Under the pieces are notes generated by a model. The model was given only the letters and a program-made list of their open reading frames with translations, ran no database searches and was not told the DNA's origin. Below, in pieces: positions 8,161-16,711 of a DNA stretch of 64,000 bases. The translations under genes were made by a program, and so were the position numbers. Location: contig JACKOK010000007.1 of the NCBI GenBank assembly GCA_024234365.1, forward strand, positions 1 through 64,000, given 5' to 3'. The first letter of the stretch is position 1. Every line of letters starts with the position of its first letter. This DNA is from Pseudomonadales bacterium. GTDB taxonomy: Bacteria; Pseudomonadota; Gammaproteobacteria; Pseudomonadales; Pseudohongiellaceae.

Positions 8161-9249
8161 ATGTCCGGGAATTCGATTGGCAAACTGTTTACAGTGACCA
8201 GCTTTGGCGAGAGCCATGGCCCGGCGCTCGGCTGTATCGTCGATGGCTGTCCGCCCGGCATGCCCCTGAGCGAGGCCGATCTGCAGCACGACCTGGATCG
8301 CCGCAAGCCCGGTACCTCCCGGTTTACCACGCAGCGACGCGAGGAGGATGCGGTGCGCATTCTCTCGGGCGTCTTCGAAGGGCGTACCACGGGAACTCCC
8401 ATTGGCCTGCTGATCGAGAACACCGACCAGCGCTCCAAGGATTACGGCAAGATCAAGGATCAGTTCCGCCCGGCCCACGCCGACTATACCTATCACCAGA
8501 AATACGGCATCCGTGATTACCGTGGCGGTGGCCGCTCCTCGGCCCGCGAGACGGCCATGCGCGTGGCGGCCGGAGCGATCGCCAAGAAATACCTGCGCGA
8601 GCAGTTTGCCGTGCAGATTCGCGGCTATATGAGCCAGCTGGGGCCCGTCCGCATCGAAAACTTCGACTGGGACGAGGTGGAGCGCAATCCCTTCTTCTGC
8701 CCCGACGCCGGCAAGGTGGCAGAGATGGAAGCCTATATGGCGGCCCTGAGCAAGGAGGGCAACTCCATTGGTGCCCGCATCAATGTCGTGGCCTCGGGGG
8801 TTCCGGTAGGATTGGGGGAGCCGGTGTTTGATCGCCTGGACGCGGATATTGCCCATGCCCTGATGAGCATCAATGCCGTCAAGGGAGTGGAGATCGGTGC
8901 CGGTTTCGCCTGTATCGAACAGAAGGGTACCGAGCACCGTGACGAGATCACTCCCGAAGGTTTCCTCTCCAATCATGCGGGCGGGGTGCTGGGAGGTATT
9001 TCCTCGGGGCAGGATATCGTGGCCAGCATTGCGCTGAAGCCCACCTCCAGTCTGCGTATTCCCGGACGTTCCATCGATATCGATGGCAAGCCGACGGAAG
9101 TGATTACGACCGGCCGGCACGACCCCTGTGTGGGGATCCGGGCAACGCCCATTGCCGAGGCCATGATGGCAATCGTTCTCATGGATCATCTACTGCGCCA
9201 CAGAGCGCAGAATCAGGGCGTGACGACGAACACGCCCATCCTCAAATAG
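8161..9249 (+). CDS. aroC: Chorismate synthase
   Basis: AroC makes chorismate from 5-enolpyruvylshikimate-3-phosphate with reduced FMN, the last common step of aromatic synthesis. The 362-residue protein opens with GNSIGKLFTVTSFGESHGPA and GCIVDGCPPGM, the family signature. It also contains RGGGRSSARETAMRVAAGA and the C-terminal GRHDPCVGIRA block. Length is standard. The start ATG at 8161 is directly before this conserved sequence. It supplies chorismate to the tryptophan genes 8 kb downstream. Confidence 0.97.
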   Translation: MSGNSIGKLFTVTSFGESHGPALGCIVDGCPPGMPLSEADLQHDLDRRKPGTSRFTTQRREEDAVRILSGVFEGRTTGTPIGLLIENTDQRSKDYGKIKDQFRPAHADYTYHQKYGIRDYRGGGRSSARETAMRVAAGAIAKKYLREQFAVQIRGYMSQLGPVRIENFDWDEVERNPFFCPDAGKVAEMEAYMAALSKEGNSIGARINVVASGVPVGLGEPVFDRLDADIAHALMSINAVKGVEIGAGFACIEQKGTEHRDEITPEGFLSNHAGGVLGGISSGQDIVASIALKPTSSLRIPGRSIDIDGKPTEVITTGRHDPCVGIRATPIAEAMMAIVLMDHLLRHRAQNQGVTTNTPILK

Positions 9250-9365
9250 ACCGTGTCTATTACGCATTTTTATCCTAAGAATAAAATAGTTTCATTTTGG
9301 TTATAAAAGGCGGCGGAGTATCCTCTCTGCCACTTTCACACTCTGATAGCGGTAATGGTGTTCAC

Positions 9366-10802
9366 ATGACAGGCAAGACTTTATACGACAAACTCTGGGA
9401 CTCCCATCTGGTCACTCAGCGTGATGATGGCACGGCACTGATTTATATCGACCGGCAACTGATTCACGAAGTCACCTCTCCGCAGGCCTTCGAGGGCCTG
9501 CGCATGGCGGGCCGTCGCCCCTGGCGTGCCGATGCCAACTTTGCCACCCCCGACCACAATATCCCGACAACGCGTAATGAGCGTGCCGAGGGGCTGGAAG
9601 GCATCCGCGATCCCATTTCCCGTATTCAGGTGAAGACCCTGGACGAGAACTGCCACGATTTCGGTATTTTCGAACTGGACATGAACGACGAGCGTCAGGG
9701 CATTGTGCACGTGGTCGGGCCGGAGCAGGGGGCAACGCTGCCGGGCATGACCATTGTCTGTGGCGACTCCCACACCTCCACGCACGGCGCCCTGGGCGCG
9801 CTGGCGCATGGCATTGGCACCTCTGAGGTCGAGCACGTCATGGCGACCCAGTGCCTGCTGCAGAAAAAAATGAAGAACATGCTGATCCGTGTCGATGGCC
9901 GCCTGAACCCGGGCGTTACGGCCAAGGACATCGTGCTGGCCATCATCGGCGAGATCGGCACCGCAGGCGGTACCGGTTACACCATGGAGTTTGGTGGTGA
10001 GGCCATCCGCTCCCTGAGCATGGAAGGGCGCATGACCGTGTGCAATATGGCGATCGAGGCCGGTGCGCGCGCGGGTCTGATTGCCGTTGATGAAACCACC
10101 CTGGACTACATCAAGGGCCGTCCCTTCGCGCCCAAGGGTGAGATGTGGGAGCGTGCCGCTGCCGCCTGGCGCGCCCTGGTGAGCGATGAGAACGCCCATT
10201 TCGACCGTGTGGTCGTCATTGATGCGGCGGACATCATTCCGCAGGTTACCTGGGGCACTTCCCCGGAGATGGTGGCGCCGATTACCGGCGAGGTGCCGGA
10301 CCCGGAGCAGGAGAGCAACCCGAGCCGTCGCGAGAACATGCGCCAGGCACTGAAATACATGGGGCTGCAGCCGGGCATGAAGATGACCGACATCAAGCTG
10401 GACTGCATCTTTATTGGTTCCTGCACCAACTCCCGCATCGAAGACCTGCGTGCTGCTGCGGCGGTGGTCAAAGGGCACAAGGTTGCCGCCAATGTGGAGA
10501 TGGCACTGGTCGTCCCCGGTTCCGGGCTGGTGAAGAAGCAGGCAGAGGCCGAAGGCCTGGACAAGATTTTCGTGGAGGCGGGTCTGGAATGGCGTGAGCC
10601 GGGCTGTTCCATGTGCCTGGCAATGAATGCCGACCAACTGGGGGCGGGCAAACACTGCGCTTCCACGTCCAACCGTAATTTTGAAGGGCGTCAGGGCTTT
10701 GGTGGCCGCACGCATCTGGTCAGCCCCGCGATGGCGGCGGCAGCGGCAATCAACGGCCATTTCGTTGATGTGCGGGACATGCTGCTGACCCTGGATCGTT
10801 GA
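9366..10802 (+). CDS. leuC: 3-isopropylmalate dehydratase large subunit
   Basis: LeuC with LeuD isomerises 2-isopropylmalate to 3-isopropylmalate in leucine synthesis, using a 4Fe-4S cluster. The 478-residue protein shows the aconitase-type cluster cysteines in FIGSCTNSRIEDL and EPGCSMCLAMN, plus the substrate region GDSHTSTHGALGALAHGIGTSE. The start is the ATG at 9366, giving MTGKTLYDKLWDSHLV, the normal N-terminus. The frame is open back to 9297, but those residues do not fit the family. The 116 bases upstream are AT-rich and contain TTGGTTATAAAAG around 9297-9309, a possible promoter. I saw no leucine-rich leader peptide. Confidence 0.97.
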   Translation: MTGKTLYDKLWDSHLVTQRDDGTALIYIDRQLIHEVTSPQAFEGLRMAGRRPWRADANFATPDHNIPTTRNERAEGLEGIRDPISRIQVKTLDENCHDFGIFELDMNDERQGIVHVVGPEQGATLPGMTIVCGDSHTSTHGALGALAHGIGTSEVEHVMATQCLLQKKMKNMLIRVDGRLNPGVTAKDIVLAIIGEIGTAGGTGYTMEFGGEAIRSLSMEGRMTVCNMAIEAGARAGLIAVDETTLDYIKGRPFAPKGEMWERAAAAWRALVSDENAHFDRVVVIDAADIIPQVTWGTSPEMVAPITGEVPDPEQESNPSRRENMRQALKYMGLQPGMKMTDIKLDCIFIGSCTNSRIEDLRAAAAVVKGHKVAANVEMALVVPGSGLVKKQAEAEGLDKIFVEAGLEWREPGCSMCLAMNADQLGAGKHCASTSNRNFEGRQGFGGRTHLVSPAMAAAAAINGHFVDVRDMLLTLDR

Positions 10803-10852
10803 TCGGGATTTTGTCCTTAACCTTTTGAATATCAAGTAAGTAGAGTATAGAG

Positions 10853-11500
10853 ATGAGAAAATTCGAGAAGCAGTCCGGCCTGGTGATGCCGCTGAACCGC
10901 GCCAATGTCGATACCGATTTCATTATTCCCAAGCAGTTCCTGAAATCGATCAAGCGCAGTGGTTTCGGGGTCAACCTGTTCGACGAACATCGTTATCTGG
11001 ACAAAGGGGAGCCCGGGCGGGACAACAGCCAGCGTCCGCTCAACCCCGATTTTGTGATGAACCAGCCGCGCTACCAGGGAGCCAGTGTGCTGCTGGCGCG
11101 GGAAAATTTTGGCTGCGGTTCCAGCCGGGAACATGCTCCCTGGGCACTGGATGACTACGGTTTCCGTGTCATTATTGCCCCCAGCTTTGCCGATATTTTC
11201 TTTAATAACTGCTTTAAAAATGGAATATTACCCATTGTTTTAGATGAGAAAATAGTTGACAGACTGTTTGGGGAGGTCGAGGAACAAGAAGGCTATGCCC
11301 TGACGGTGGATCTGGAGGCCCAGCAGATTCTGCTGCCGGGTGGTGAGAGCATCCCCTTCGAGGTAGACGCCTTCCGCAAGTACTGCCTGCTCAACGGGCT
11401 GGACGATATCGGGCTGACCCTGCAGGATGCAGACAAAATCAAGGCCTTTGAACAGCAGTGGCGGGGAGTATCCCCCTGGTACTTCGGCGTTCAGGGCTGA
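10853..11500 (+). CDS. leuD: 3-isopropylmalate dehydratase small subunit
   Basis: This is the small, swivel-domain partner of LeuC. The 215-residue protein has the typical start MRKFEKQSGLVMPLNRANVDTD, the FGCGSSREHAPWAL motif and the SFADIFFNNCFKNGILPI block. Length is normal. It follows leuC by 50 bases. A stretch at about 11201-11275 is markedly AT-rich and uses codons such as TTT, TTA, AAA and ATA unlike the rest of the gene, although it encodes the conserved block. leuB, which usually comes next in related genomes, is not present downstream. Confidence 0.97.
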   Translation: MRKFEKQSGLVMPLNRANVDTDFIIPKQFLKSIKRSGFGVNLFDEHRYLDKGEPGRDNSQRPLNPDFVMNQPRYQGASVLLARENFGCGSSREHAPWALDDYGFRVIIAPSFADIFFNNCFKNGILPIVLDEKIVDRLFGEVEEQEGYALTVDLEAQQILLPGGESIPFEVDAFRKYCLLNGLDDIGLTLQDADKIKAFEQQWRGVSPWYFGVQG

Positions 11501-11579
11501 CAGGTGCGGGCAGTCGAAACGGCCCGCGAAGACAGGAATGATCAACAGCACTGCCTGCGGGCAGAACAGGAAGAGAGTG

Positions 11580-12599
11580 ATGAAGACTTACGATGTGGCA
11601 GTGGTAGGAGCAACGGGTGCGGTCGGCGAAACACTGATCAGCATTCTGGAAGAGCGCAATTTCCCGGTAGGTACCCTGTATCCGCTGGCCAGTGAGCGTT
11701 CTGCCGGCACCACCGTCATGTTTCGGGGCAAGCCCGTGACGGTACTGAATCTTGCCGAATTCGACTTCAGCAAGGCCCAGATCGGCCTGTTTTCGGCAGG
11801 TGGCAGCGTGTCTGAAGCCTATGCCGAGAAAGCGGGCAAAGCCGGCTGTATCGTGATCGACAATACCTCGCACTTCCGCTATGAAGACGATATTCCTCTG
11901 GTGGTGCCGGAAGTGAACCCGGAAAAGATTGCCGATTATCCCAATCGCAACATCATTGCCAACCCGAACTGCTCCACCATCCAGATGCTGGTGGCCCTGA
12001 AGCCCATTCGCGACAAGGTGGGCATCGAGCGCATCAATGTGGCGACCTATCAGGCGGTGTCCGGCACCGGCAAGGAAGCCATTGAAGAGCTGGCCAAACA
12101 GACTGCCGACCTGCTCAACGGCAGGGAAGTGAGCTGTGAGGTGTATCCGAAGCAGATCGCCTTCAATGTGCTGCCCCAGATTGACGTCTTCCTGGACAAT
12201 GGCTATACCAAGGAAGAAATGAAAATGTCCTGGGAGACCAAGAAGATCTTCGGTGACGACAGCATCCGTGTGAATGCCACCTGTGTCCGCGTGCCGGTCT
12301 TTTATGCCCACTCCGAGGCTGTGCACATCGAAACAAAGTCTCCCATCAGCGTCGAGGAAGTGCGTGAGCTGCTGAAGGATGCTCCCGGTGTGGTGTTGAT
12401 GGACGAGCGCCAACCTGGCGGCTATCCCACGGCAGTAGGGGATTCCGCCGGCAAGGACCCGGTGTTTGTCGGCCGTATCCGTCAGGATATTTCCCATCCG
12501 AATGGCCTGAATCTGTGGATCGTGTCAGATAATGTGCGAAAAGGTGCCGCGCTGAACTCCATCCAGATTGCCGAAGTGTTGATAAAAGACTATTTATAA
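11580..12599 (+). CDS. asd: Aspartate-semialdehyde dehydrogenase
   Basis: Asd reduces aspartyl-4-phosphate to aspartate semialdehyde, the branch point to lysine/diaminopimelate, threonine and methionine. The 339-residue protein has the NADP motif VVGATGAVGETLI at the N-terminus and the active-site Cys131 in NPNCSTIQM. SGTGKEAIEEL and the C-terminal SDNVRKGAALNSIQIAE complete the family pattern. I placed the start at the ATG at 11580, behind AGGAAGAG. A GTG one codon upstream is an alternative, and the open frame further back overlaps leuD and is not conserved. Its place between the leu genes and fimV matches Pseudomonas-type genomes. Confidence 0.96.
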   Translation: MKTYDVAVVGATGAVGETLISILEERNFPVGTLYPLASERSAGTTVMFRGKPVTVLNLAEFDFSKAQIGLFSAGGSVSEAYAEKAGKAGCIVIDNTSHFRYEDDIPLVVPEVNPEKIADYPNRNIIANPNCSTIQMLVALKPIRDKVGIERINVATYQAVSGTGKEAIEELAKQTADLLNGREVSCEVYPKQIAFNVLPQIDVFLDNGYTKEEMKMSWETKKIFGDDSIRVNATCVRVPVFYAHSEAVHIETKSPISVEEVRELLKDAPGVVLMDERQPGGYPTAVGDSAGKDPVFVGRIRQDISHPNGLNLWIVSDNVRKGAALNSIQIAEVLIKDYL

Positions 12600-12632
12600 T
12601 GAATACTTGCGTTCGCAATTGAATAGTCTTTC

Positions 12633-12663
12633 GCAGGAGTTTTTCGTGCTGAAAAACTCCTGC
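12633..12663 (+). terminator. Hairpin after asd
   Basis: The 13-bp perfect arms GCAGGAGTTTTTC (12633-12645) and GAAAAACTCCTGC (12651-12663) enclose a 5-base loop in the asd-fimV gap. No T-run follows the stem, so it is either a weak terminator or an mRNA-protecting hairpin. The structure is direct; the role is inferred. Confidence 0.5.
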
Positions 12664-12733
12664 AGAAATAATAAACAAGCCCTTCCCCGTGGCAGCGCAT
12701 GACGGCGGTCATGGCAATAAGAAGGAATGGATT

Positions 12734-15700
12734 ATGCTAAGAAAGCTCGTGGTGGTCTTCACCTCGGTGGTTCTGTTCGCCGCTGCGCATGCCAAGGCCC
12801 TGGGTCTCGGCGAGATCGTTCTCGAGTCTTCTCTTAATCAACCTCTGGATGCCCGCATTGCCTTGCGGCAATTGGGCAATGTGCGCCCGGAGCAGATCCA
12901 GGTGCATATGGCGGGTGAGGATGATTTTGCCCGTTTCTCCATTCAGCGTGTCGCCTTTCTCGACAGTGTCCGTTTTGATGTTCAACCCGCCGGTGCCGAT
13001 GCCGTGGTGCGTCTGCGTACCGAAGAAGCGGTGCGTGAGCCCTACCTGAGTTTTGTTCTGGAAACCCGCTGGCCGAGTGGTCGTTTGCTGAGCGAGTACA
13101 CCGTGCTGCTCGATCTGCCGACGTTTGCAGCGAACGCGAACGGCCCTGCCGTACAGCAGCCTGTGCAGATTTCTGCACAGGATCAAGTTGATCAAAATCA
13201 ACCAGATACACAAGGTTCTTCAGGGGCTCCTGAAAGATTGGCAGCGGCCCAGGCAAGCAGCCGTCCCGAACCTGCTCCTGCCGCTGTTCCGGCAGAGGAG
13301 CCCGTGCCGGCAGACGAGCCCGCCCCTGTCGCGACAGAACCGGTGCCGCCGACACAGCCCGACCGTGCCGCCAGTGCCACGGCGGAATCCGTCACGATTG
13401 GCGCGGACGATACCCTGTGGGATGTTGCCCTGCGGGTGCGCCCCGACAGCTCGGTCTCGGTACAGCAGACCATGCTGGCGCTGCAGAGCCTGAACCGCGA
13501 GGCGTTTATCGCGGACAACATCAATATGGTGCGTCGCGGTCAGGTGCTGCGGGTTCCCAGCCTGGAACAGATCCAGGCGCTCACTGCCCGTGAGGCGATG
13601 AGTGAGGTGGCACGCCAGAACCAGCTTTTCGAGAATCGTCGCAATGTCCCGCTGACCAGCCAGCCGGTGAGCGCTCAGCCACAGGCGACAGGGGGCCCCA
13701 CGCGTGGCGAGCTGACCGTGGTCAGTGTTGACAATGCCGAGCCGGCATCCGCTCAGAGCGCCGGGAACGGCCAGAATGCCGAGCTCGATGCCCGCATTGC
13801 CAGCCTGGAAGATGCCCTGGCGGTGCAGCGTGAGGAGGCGGATCGTGCTGCATTGCTCAATGCCGAACTGACAGAGCGCCTGGGCATGCTGGAGCAGCAG
13901 ATTGCCTCCGCACAGGAAATTATCCGCCTGCGTGATCTGGAGCTGGCTCAGCTGCAGCAATCCCTCGCGGAGGCTGCCGCCGCGCAGCCCGAGCCAGTGG
14001 ATCCGCCCACCGTGATCACCCTGGCGCCGGAGAAGACGCTTGTCGAACAGGTTCTGGATACCCTGGTCGCGAACACCTATGCCCTGTTGGCCCTGGTGGC
14101 CCTGGTGATTCTGATGCTGGTATTTGTGCTTCTGCGTCGCAACCGTGCGGCAGAGCAGGAAGCGGCCCTGGCAGGCATGGAGGGTATGCCTGTCGTCGAG
14201 GACGCGGATTCGGGTGCACAAGGCATGAGCGATGATGAGCTGAGCCTGAATGCCGATGTTTCCGACGATGAGCTTGACGAAATCATGGATCTGGCAGGTT
14301 CTGCCGATGAGGCTCTGAGCGCTGAAACCGTTGAGGATGCTGTTGTCGGGTCTTCCGACAGCCTGGAGGGTGCGGACGAGACAGCGGTGGCGGAAGATGT
14401 GCTGGAAGAGGTGGATGCACTGATTGCTGCCGGGGAGCTGGCAGAGGCCGACACCCGGCTGCGTGATGCCATTGTGGCAGAGCCCGAGCGTGTGGATCTG
14501 CGCATGAAGCTGCTTGAGGTCTATGTGGCCAGGCAGGATGCGGTGGGTTTCAAGCTTCAGGAAACCGAAATTCGCGACATGGGTGCCAGCGGCGTCGAGC
14601 CGCGTATCGCCACGCTGCGTGCGCAGCTGCACGATGACACGGACAGTGAGATTCTGGAAAAGGGCGAGGGCGACTTCTTTGAGGAACTGAGCTCGCTGGA
14701 TGATATGGAAGTGGCACTGGACCTTGAGGCCAGCGCGGAAGTCGACGATGACAAGGTGCTTGCAGGCGCAGTGGTGGATGACACTGCCAACGAGAGTCCG
14801 GAAGCTGAGCACGAGAGTGCGTTTGACAACAACAGCGTCGACTTTGACTTTGCTCCGGATGAAGATGCTGCCGCTGAAGCCCTCAGCGAGGATCAGGGAG
14901 CAGCGGAAGAGGCATTTGATCTGAGCTTTGCTTCGGTAGTCGGGGAAGCGCAGGAGCATGCCGCACAGGAAGAGGCAGTGCCGGAGGATGCGGGGCTGTC
15001 GGCAGCGTTTGATTTGTCTGAACCCGTGACGGATGAGGCGCCGGAGGCGGATGAGCACGGTGGCAATGACATTGACTTTGACTTCGACTTCGCGGCCACG
15101 GAACCCGAAACCGAAGCCGAAGCCGTGACAGACGAGGCCGATGCCCATGAGGTGGAGGTCGATGCCGAAGAGACGGGCAATGACATCGATTTCGACTTCG
15201 CCGTGCTGGACGATGAGGAGCCAGCGCCCGCGAATACTGAAGATGCCGCGCCAACGCAGCAGACAGCTGCGCAGGAGGACGCCTCCGCCGTCGACGTGGA
15301 CACGGATTACGATCTTGATCTGGATGCCGATGCGGACGAGGAGGCGGGAGGCCTTGAGTTCGATCTGGACAGTGACGATGACGCCGACATCGAGTTTCTG
15401 GATGACGACGAGGAGGGCGACGAAGCGGCCGTAGAGGCGGATGACACCCGTTTTGACCTGTCCACGGCAGATGCCGATAGCCAGGCAGTAATCAGCGATC
15501 CTTTTGACGATCTGCAGTTCGTCGATGACAGCTTCGGGCAGGACATGAGTGATGAGCTGGATGCCGAGGACGAAGAGGACCTGGACTTCCTCTCTGATAC
15601 CGATGAGGCGGCCACCAAGCTTGATCTCGCGCGTGCCTACTTCGAGATGGGAGACAAGGCGGGAGCCCGTGAAATCCTTGAGGAGGTTGTCAAGGAAGGC

Positions 15701-15748
15701 AACGAGGAACAGGTCAAAGACGCCAGAGAACTGCTGGACAAGCTATAA
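12734..15748 (+). CDS. fimV: FimV-type polar peptidoglycan-binding pilus assembly protein
   Basis: FimV is an inner-membrane hub protein that supports type IV pilus assembly, twitching and polar signalling. The 1004-residue protein has a signal peptide (1-22) and a FimV N-terminal domain beginning LGLGEIVLESSLNQPLDA. A LysM domain lies at about 217-280, a coiled coil at about 346-416 and one membrane helix at about 445-470. A very acidic cytoplasmic region rich in Asp, Glu and Ala follows. The conserved C-terminal domain (about 957-1004) contains TKLDLARAYFEMGDKAGARE. I chose the ATG at 12734, preceded by AGAAGGAA; the frame is open back to 12689. The position between asd and truA is the classical fimV locus. 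Confidence 0.92.
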   Translation: MLRKLVVVFTSVVLFAAAHAKALGLGEIVLESSLNQPLDARIALRQLGNVRPEQIQVHMAGEDDFARFSIQRVAFLDSVRFDVQPAGADAVVRLRTEEAVREPYLSFVLETRWPSGRLLSEYTVLLDLPTFAANANGPAVQQPVQISAQDQVDQNQPDTQGSSGAPERLAAAQASSRPEPAPAAVPAEEPVPADEPAPVATEPVPPTQPDRAASATAESVTIGADDTLWDVALRVRPDSSVSVQQTMLALQSLNREAFIADNINMVRRGQVLRVPSLEQIQALTAREAMSEVARQNQLFENRRNVPLTSQPVSAQPQATGGPTRGELTVVSVDNAEPASAQSAGNGQNAELDARIASLEDALAVQREEADRAALLNAELTERLGMLEQQIASAQEIIRLRDLELAQLQQSLAEAAAAQPEPVDPPTVITLAPEKTLVEQVLDTLVANTYALLALVALVILMLVFVLLRRNRAAEQEAALAGMEGMPVVEDADSGAQGMSDDELSLNADVSDDELDEIMDLAGSADEALSAETVEDAVVGSSDSLEGADETAVAEDVLEEVDALIAAGELAEADTRLRDAIVAEPERVDLRMKLLEVYVARQDAVGFKLQETEIRDMGASGVEPRIATLRAQLHDDTDSEILEKGEGDFFEELSSLDDMEVALDLEASAEVDDDKVLAGAVVDDTANESPEAEHESAFDNNSVDFDFAPDEDAAAEALSEDQGAAEEAFDLSFASVVGEAQEHAAQEEAVPEDAGLSAAFDLSEPVTDEAPEADEHGGNDIDFDFDFAATEPETEAEAVTDEADAHEVEVDAEETGNDIDFDFAVLDDEEPAPANTEDAAPTQQTAAQEDASAVDVDTDYDLDLDADADEEAGGLEFDLDSDDDADIEFLDDDEEGDEAAVEADDTRFDLSTADADSQAVISDPFDDLQFVDDSFGQDMSDELDAEDEEDLDFLSDTDEAATKLDLARAYFEMGDKAGAREILEEVVKEGNEEQVKDARELLDKL
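13160..13181 (+). repeat. Perfect inverted repeat inside fimV
   Basis: CCTGTGCAG (13160-13168) and CTGCACAGG (13173-13181) form a 9-bp perfect stem with a 4-base loop. It lies in the codons of the Gln/Asp-rich linker between the N-terminal domain and the LysM domain. Further short palindromes follow to about 13240. Confidence 0.6.
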
Positions 15749-15757
15749 ACCTTCAAT

Positions 15758-15784
15758 GGCCTGCTCTGCCTCTGGGAGCAGGCC
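15758..15784 (+). terminator. Probable terminator hairpin after fimV
   Basis: GGCCTGCTC (15758-15766) pairs perfectly with GAGCAGGCC (15776-15784) across a 9-base loop, 10 bases after the fimV stop and 25 bases before truA. It is followed by ctgatttct, which is only mildly T-rich, so termination may be partial. Confidence 0.5.
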
Positions 15785-15809
15785 CTGATTTCTACCCCAA
15801 GAGTTTACC

Positions 15810-16631
15810 TTGAGTACACCATCCGACAAACCACACCGCATTGCCGTAGGTGTGGAATATGACGGCACGGCCTTCTTTGGCTGGCAACGGCAGGAAAAAC
15901 CAGCGGTAGCCACGGTGCAGCTTGCGGTTGAGAACGCCCTGGCGGCGGTTGCGGATCATCCGGTTTCCCTGGTCTGTGCAGGCAGAACCGATGCTGGTGT
16001 TCATGCCAGCGGGCAGGTGGCCCATTTCCAGTGTGCGGTGGACCGGGGTGAGAAAGCCTGGGTCAAAGGCAGCAACAGTCAGTTGCCGCCTTCGGTGCGT
16101 ATCGTGTGGGCACGGGCGGTCAGCGAGGATTTTCATGCCCGTTTTTCTGCCCTGCATCGTCGCTACCACTATGTCATTCTGGACAGTGATGTGGCCTCTG
16201 CCAGCATGGCCGGGCGCGTTACCCACACTCAACGTGCGCTGAATATCGAAAAAATGCATGAGGCCGGCCAGTTTTTGCTGGGGGAGCATGACTTCAGTGC
16301 CTTCCGTGCCGCGAGTTGCCAATCTCCAACGCCAGTGCGACGTGTTACCCATCTGCGGGTGCTGCGCCACCATCGCTATATTCTGCTCGACATCCAGGCG
16401 AATGCCTTTCTGCACCACATGGTGCGTAATATCGCCGGGACCCTGATGGAAATCGGGGAGGGCAAGCGGCCCCCGGAATGGGCGCACGAGCTGCTGCAGT
16501 CGCGGGATCGCAAACTGGCGGGCATGACGGCAAGGCCGGAAGGGCTCTACCTCGTGGAGGCCGCTTACCCGGCACACTTCGGGCTTCCCTCCAATCCGCT
16601 CGGGCCGGTATTTCTACAGCCTTTTCCCTAG
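15810..16631 (+). CDS. truA: tRNA pseudouridine(38-40) synthase
   Basis: TruA converts uridines 38-40 of the tRNA anticodon arm to pseudouridine. The 273-residue protein has the catalytic Asp61 in AGRTDAGVHA, the N-terminal VEYDGTAFFGWQRQ block and the FLHHMVRNIAGTL motif. The start is a TTG at 15810, giving MSTPSDKPHRIAVGVEYDG. No ATG lies close enough upstream in frame, and the conserved part starts about 10 residues in. It follows fimV, as in Pseudomonas-like genomes, and precedes trpF. Confidence 0.95.
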   Translation: MSTPSDKPHRIAVGVEYDGTAFFGWQRQEKPAVATVQLAVENALAAVADHPVSLVCAGRTDAGVHASGQVAHFQCAVDRGEKAWVKGSNSQLPPSVRIVWARAVSEDFHARFSALHRRYHYVILDSDVASASMAGRVTHTQRALNIEKMHEAGQFLLGEHDFSAFRAASCQSPTPVRRVTHLRVLRHHRYILLDIQANAFLHHMVRNIAGTLMEIGEGKRPPEWAHELLQSRDRKLAGMTARPEGLYLVEAAYPAHFGLPSNPLGPVFLQPFP

Positions 16632-16659
16632 ACAGCCCATAGGTAATACCAGGGAATTT

Positions 16660-16668
16660 TGCTAGAAT
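16660..16668 (+). promoter_or_regulatory. Putative extended -10 promoter for trpF operon
   Basis: TGCTAGAAT at 16660-16668 is an extended -10 element (TGn plus TAGAAT) 44 bases before the trpF start. The -35 region (TAGGTA at 16640-16645) is poor. No Trp-rich leader peptide or attenuator hairpin is visible before trpF. Confidence 0.4.
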
Positions 16669-16711
16669 CGCATCCTTTTGCAGCAGGCAGATACCAGGGG
16701 TTCTTCAGACC

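Noticed and set aside
9250..9365. Leucine attenuator before leuC
   Set aside because: No Leu-rich leader peptide or alternative terminator hairpin could be found.
13220..15148. 642-codon antisense frame in fimV
   Set aside because: It arises from the acidic repetitive codons of fimV; no recognisable domain.
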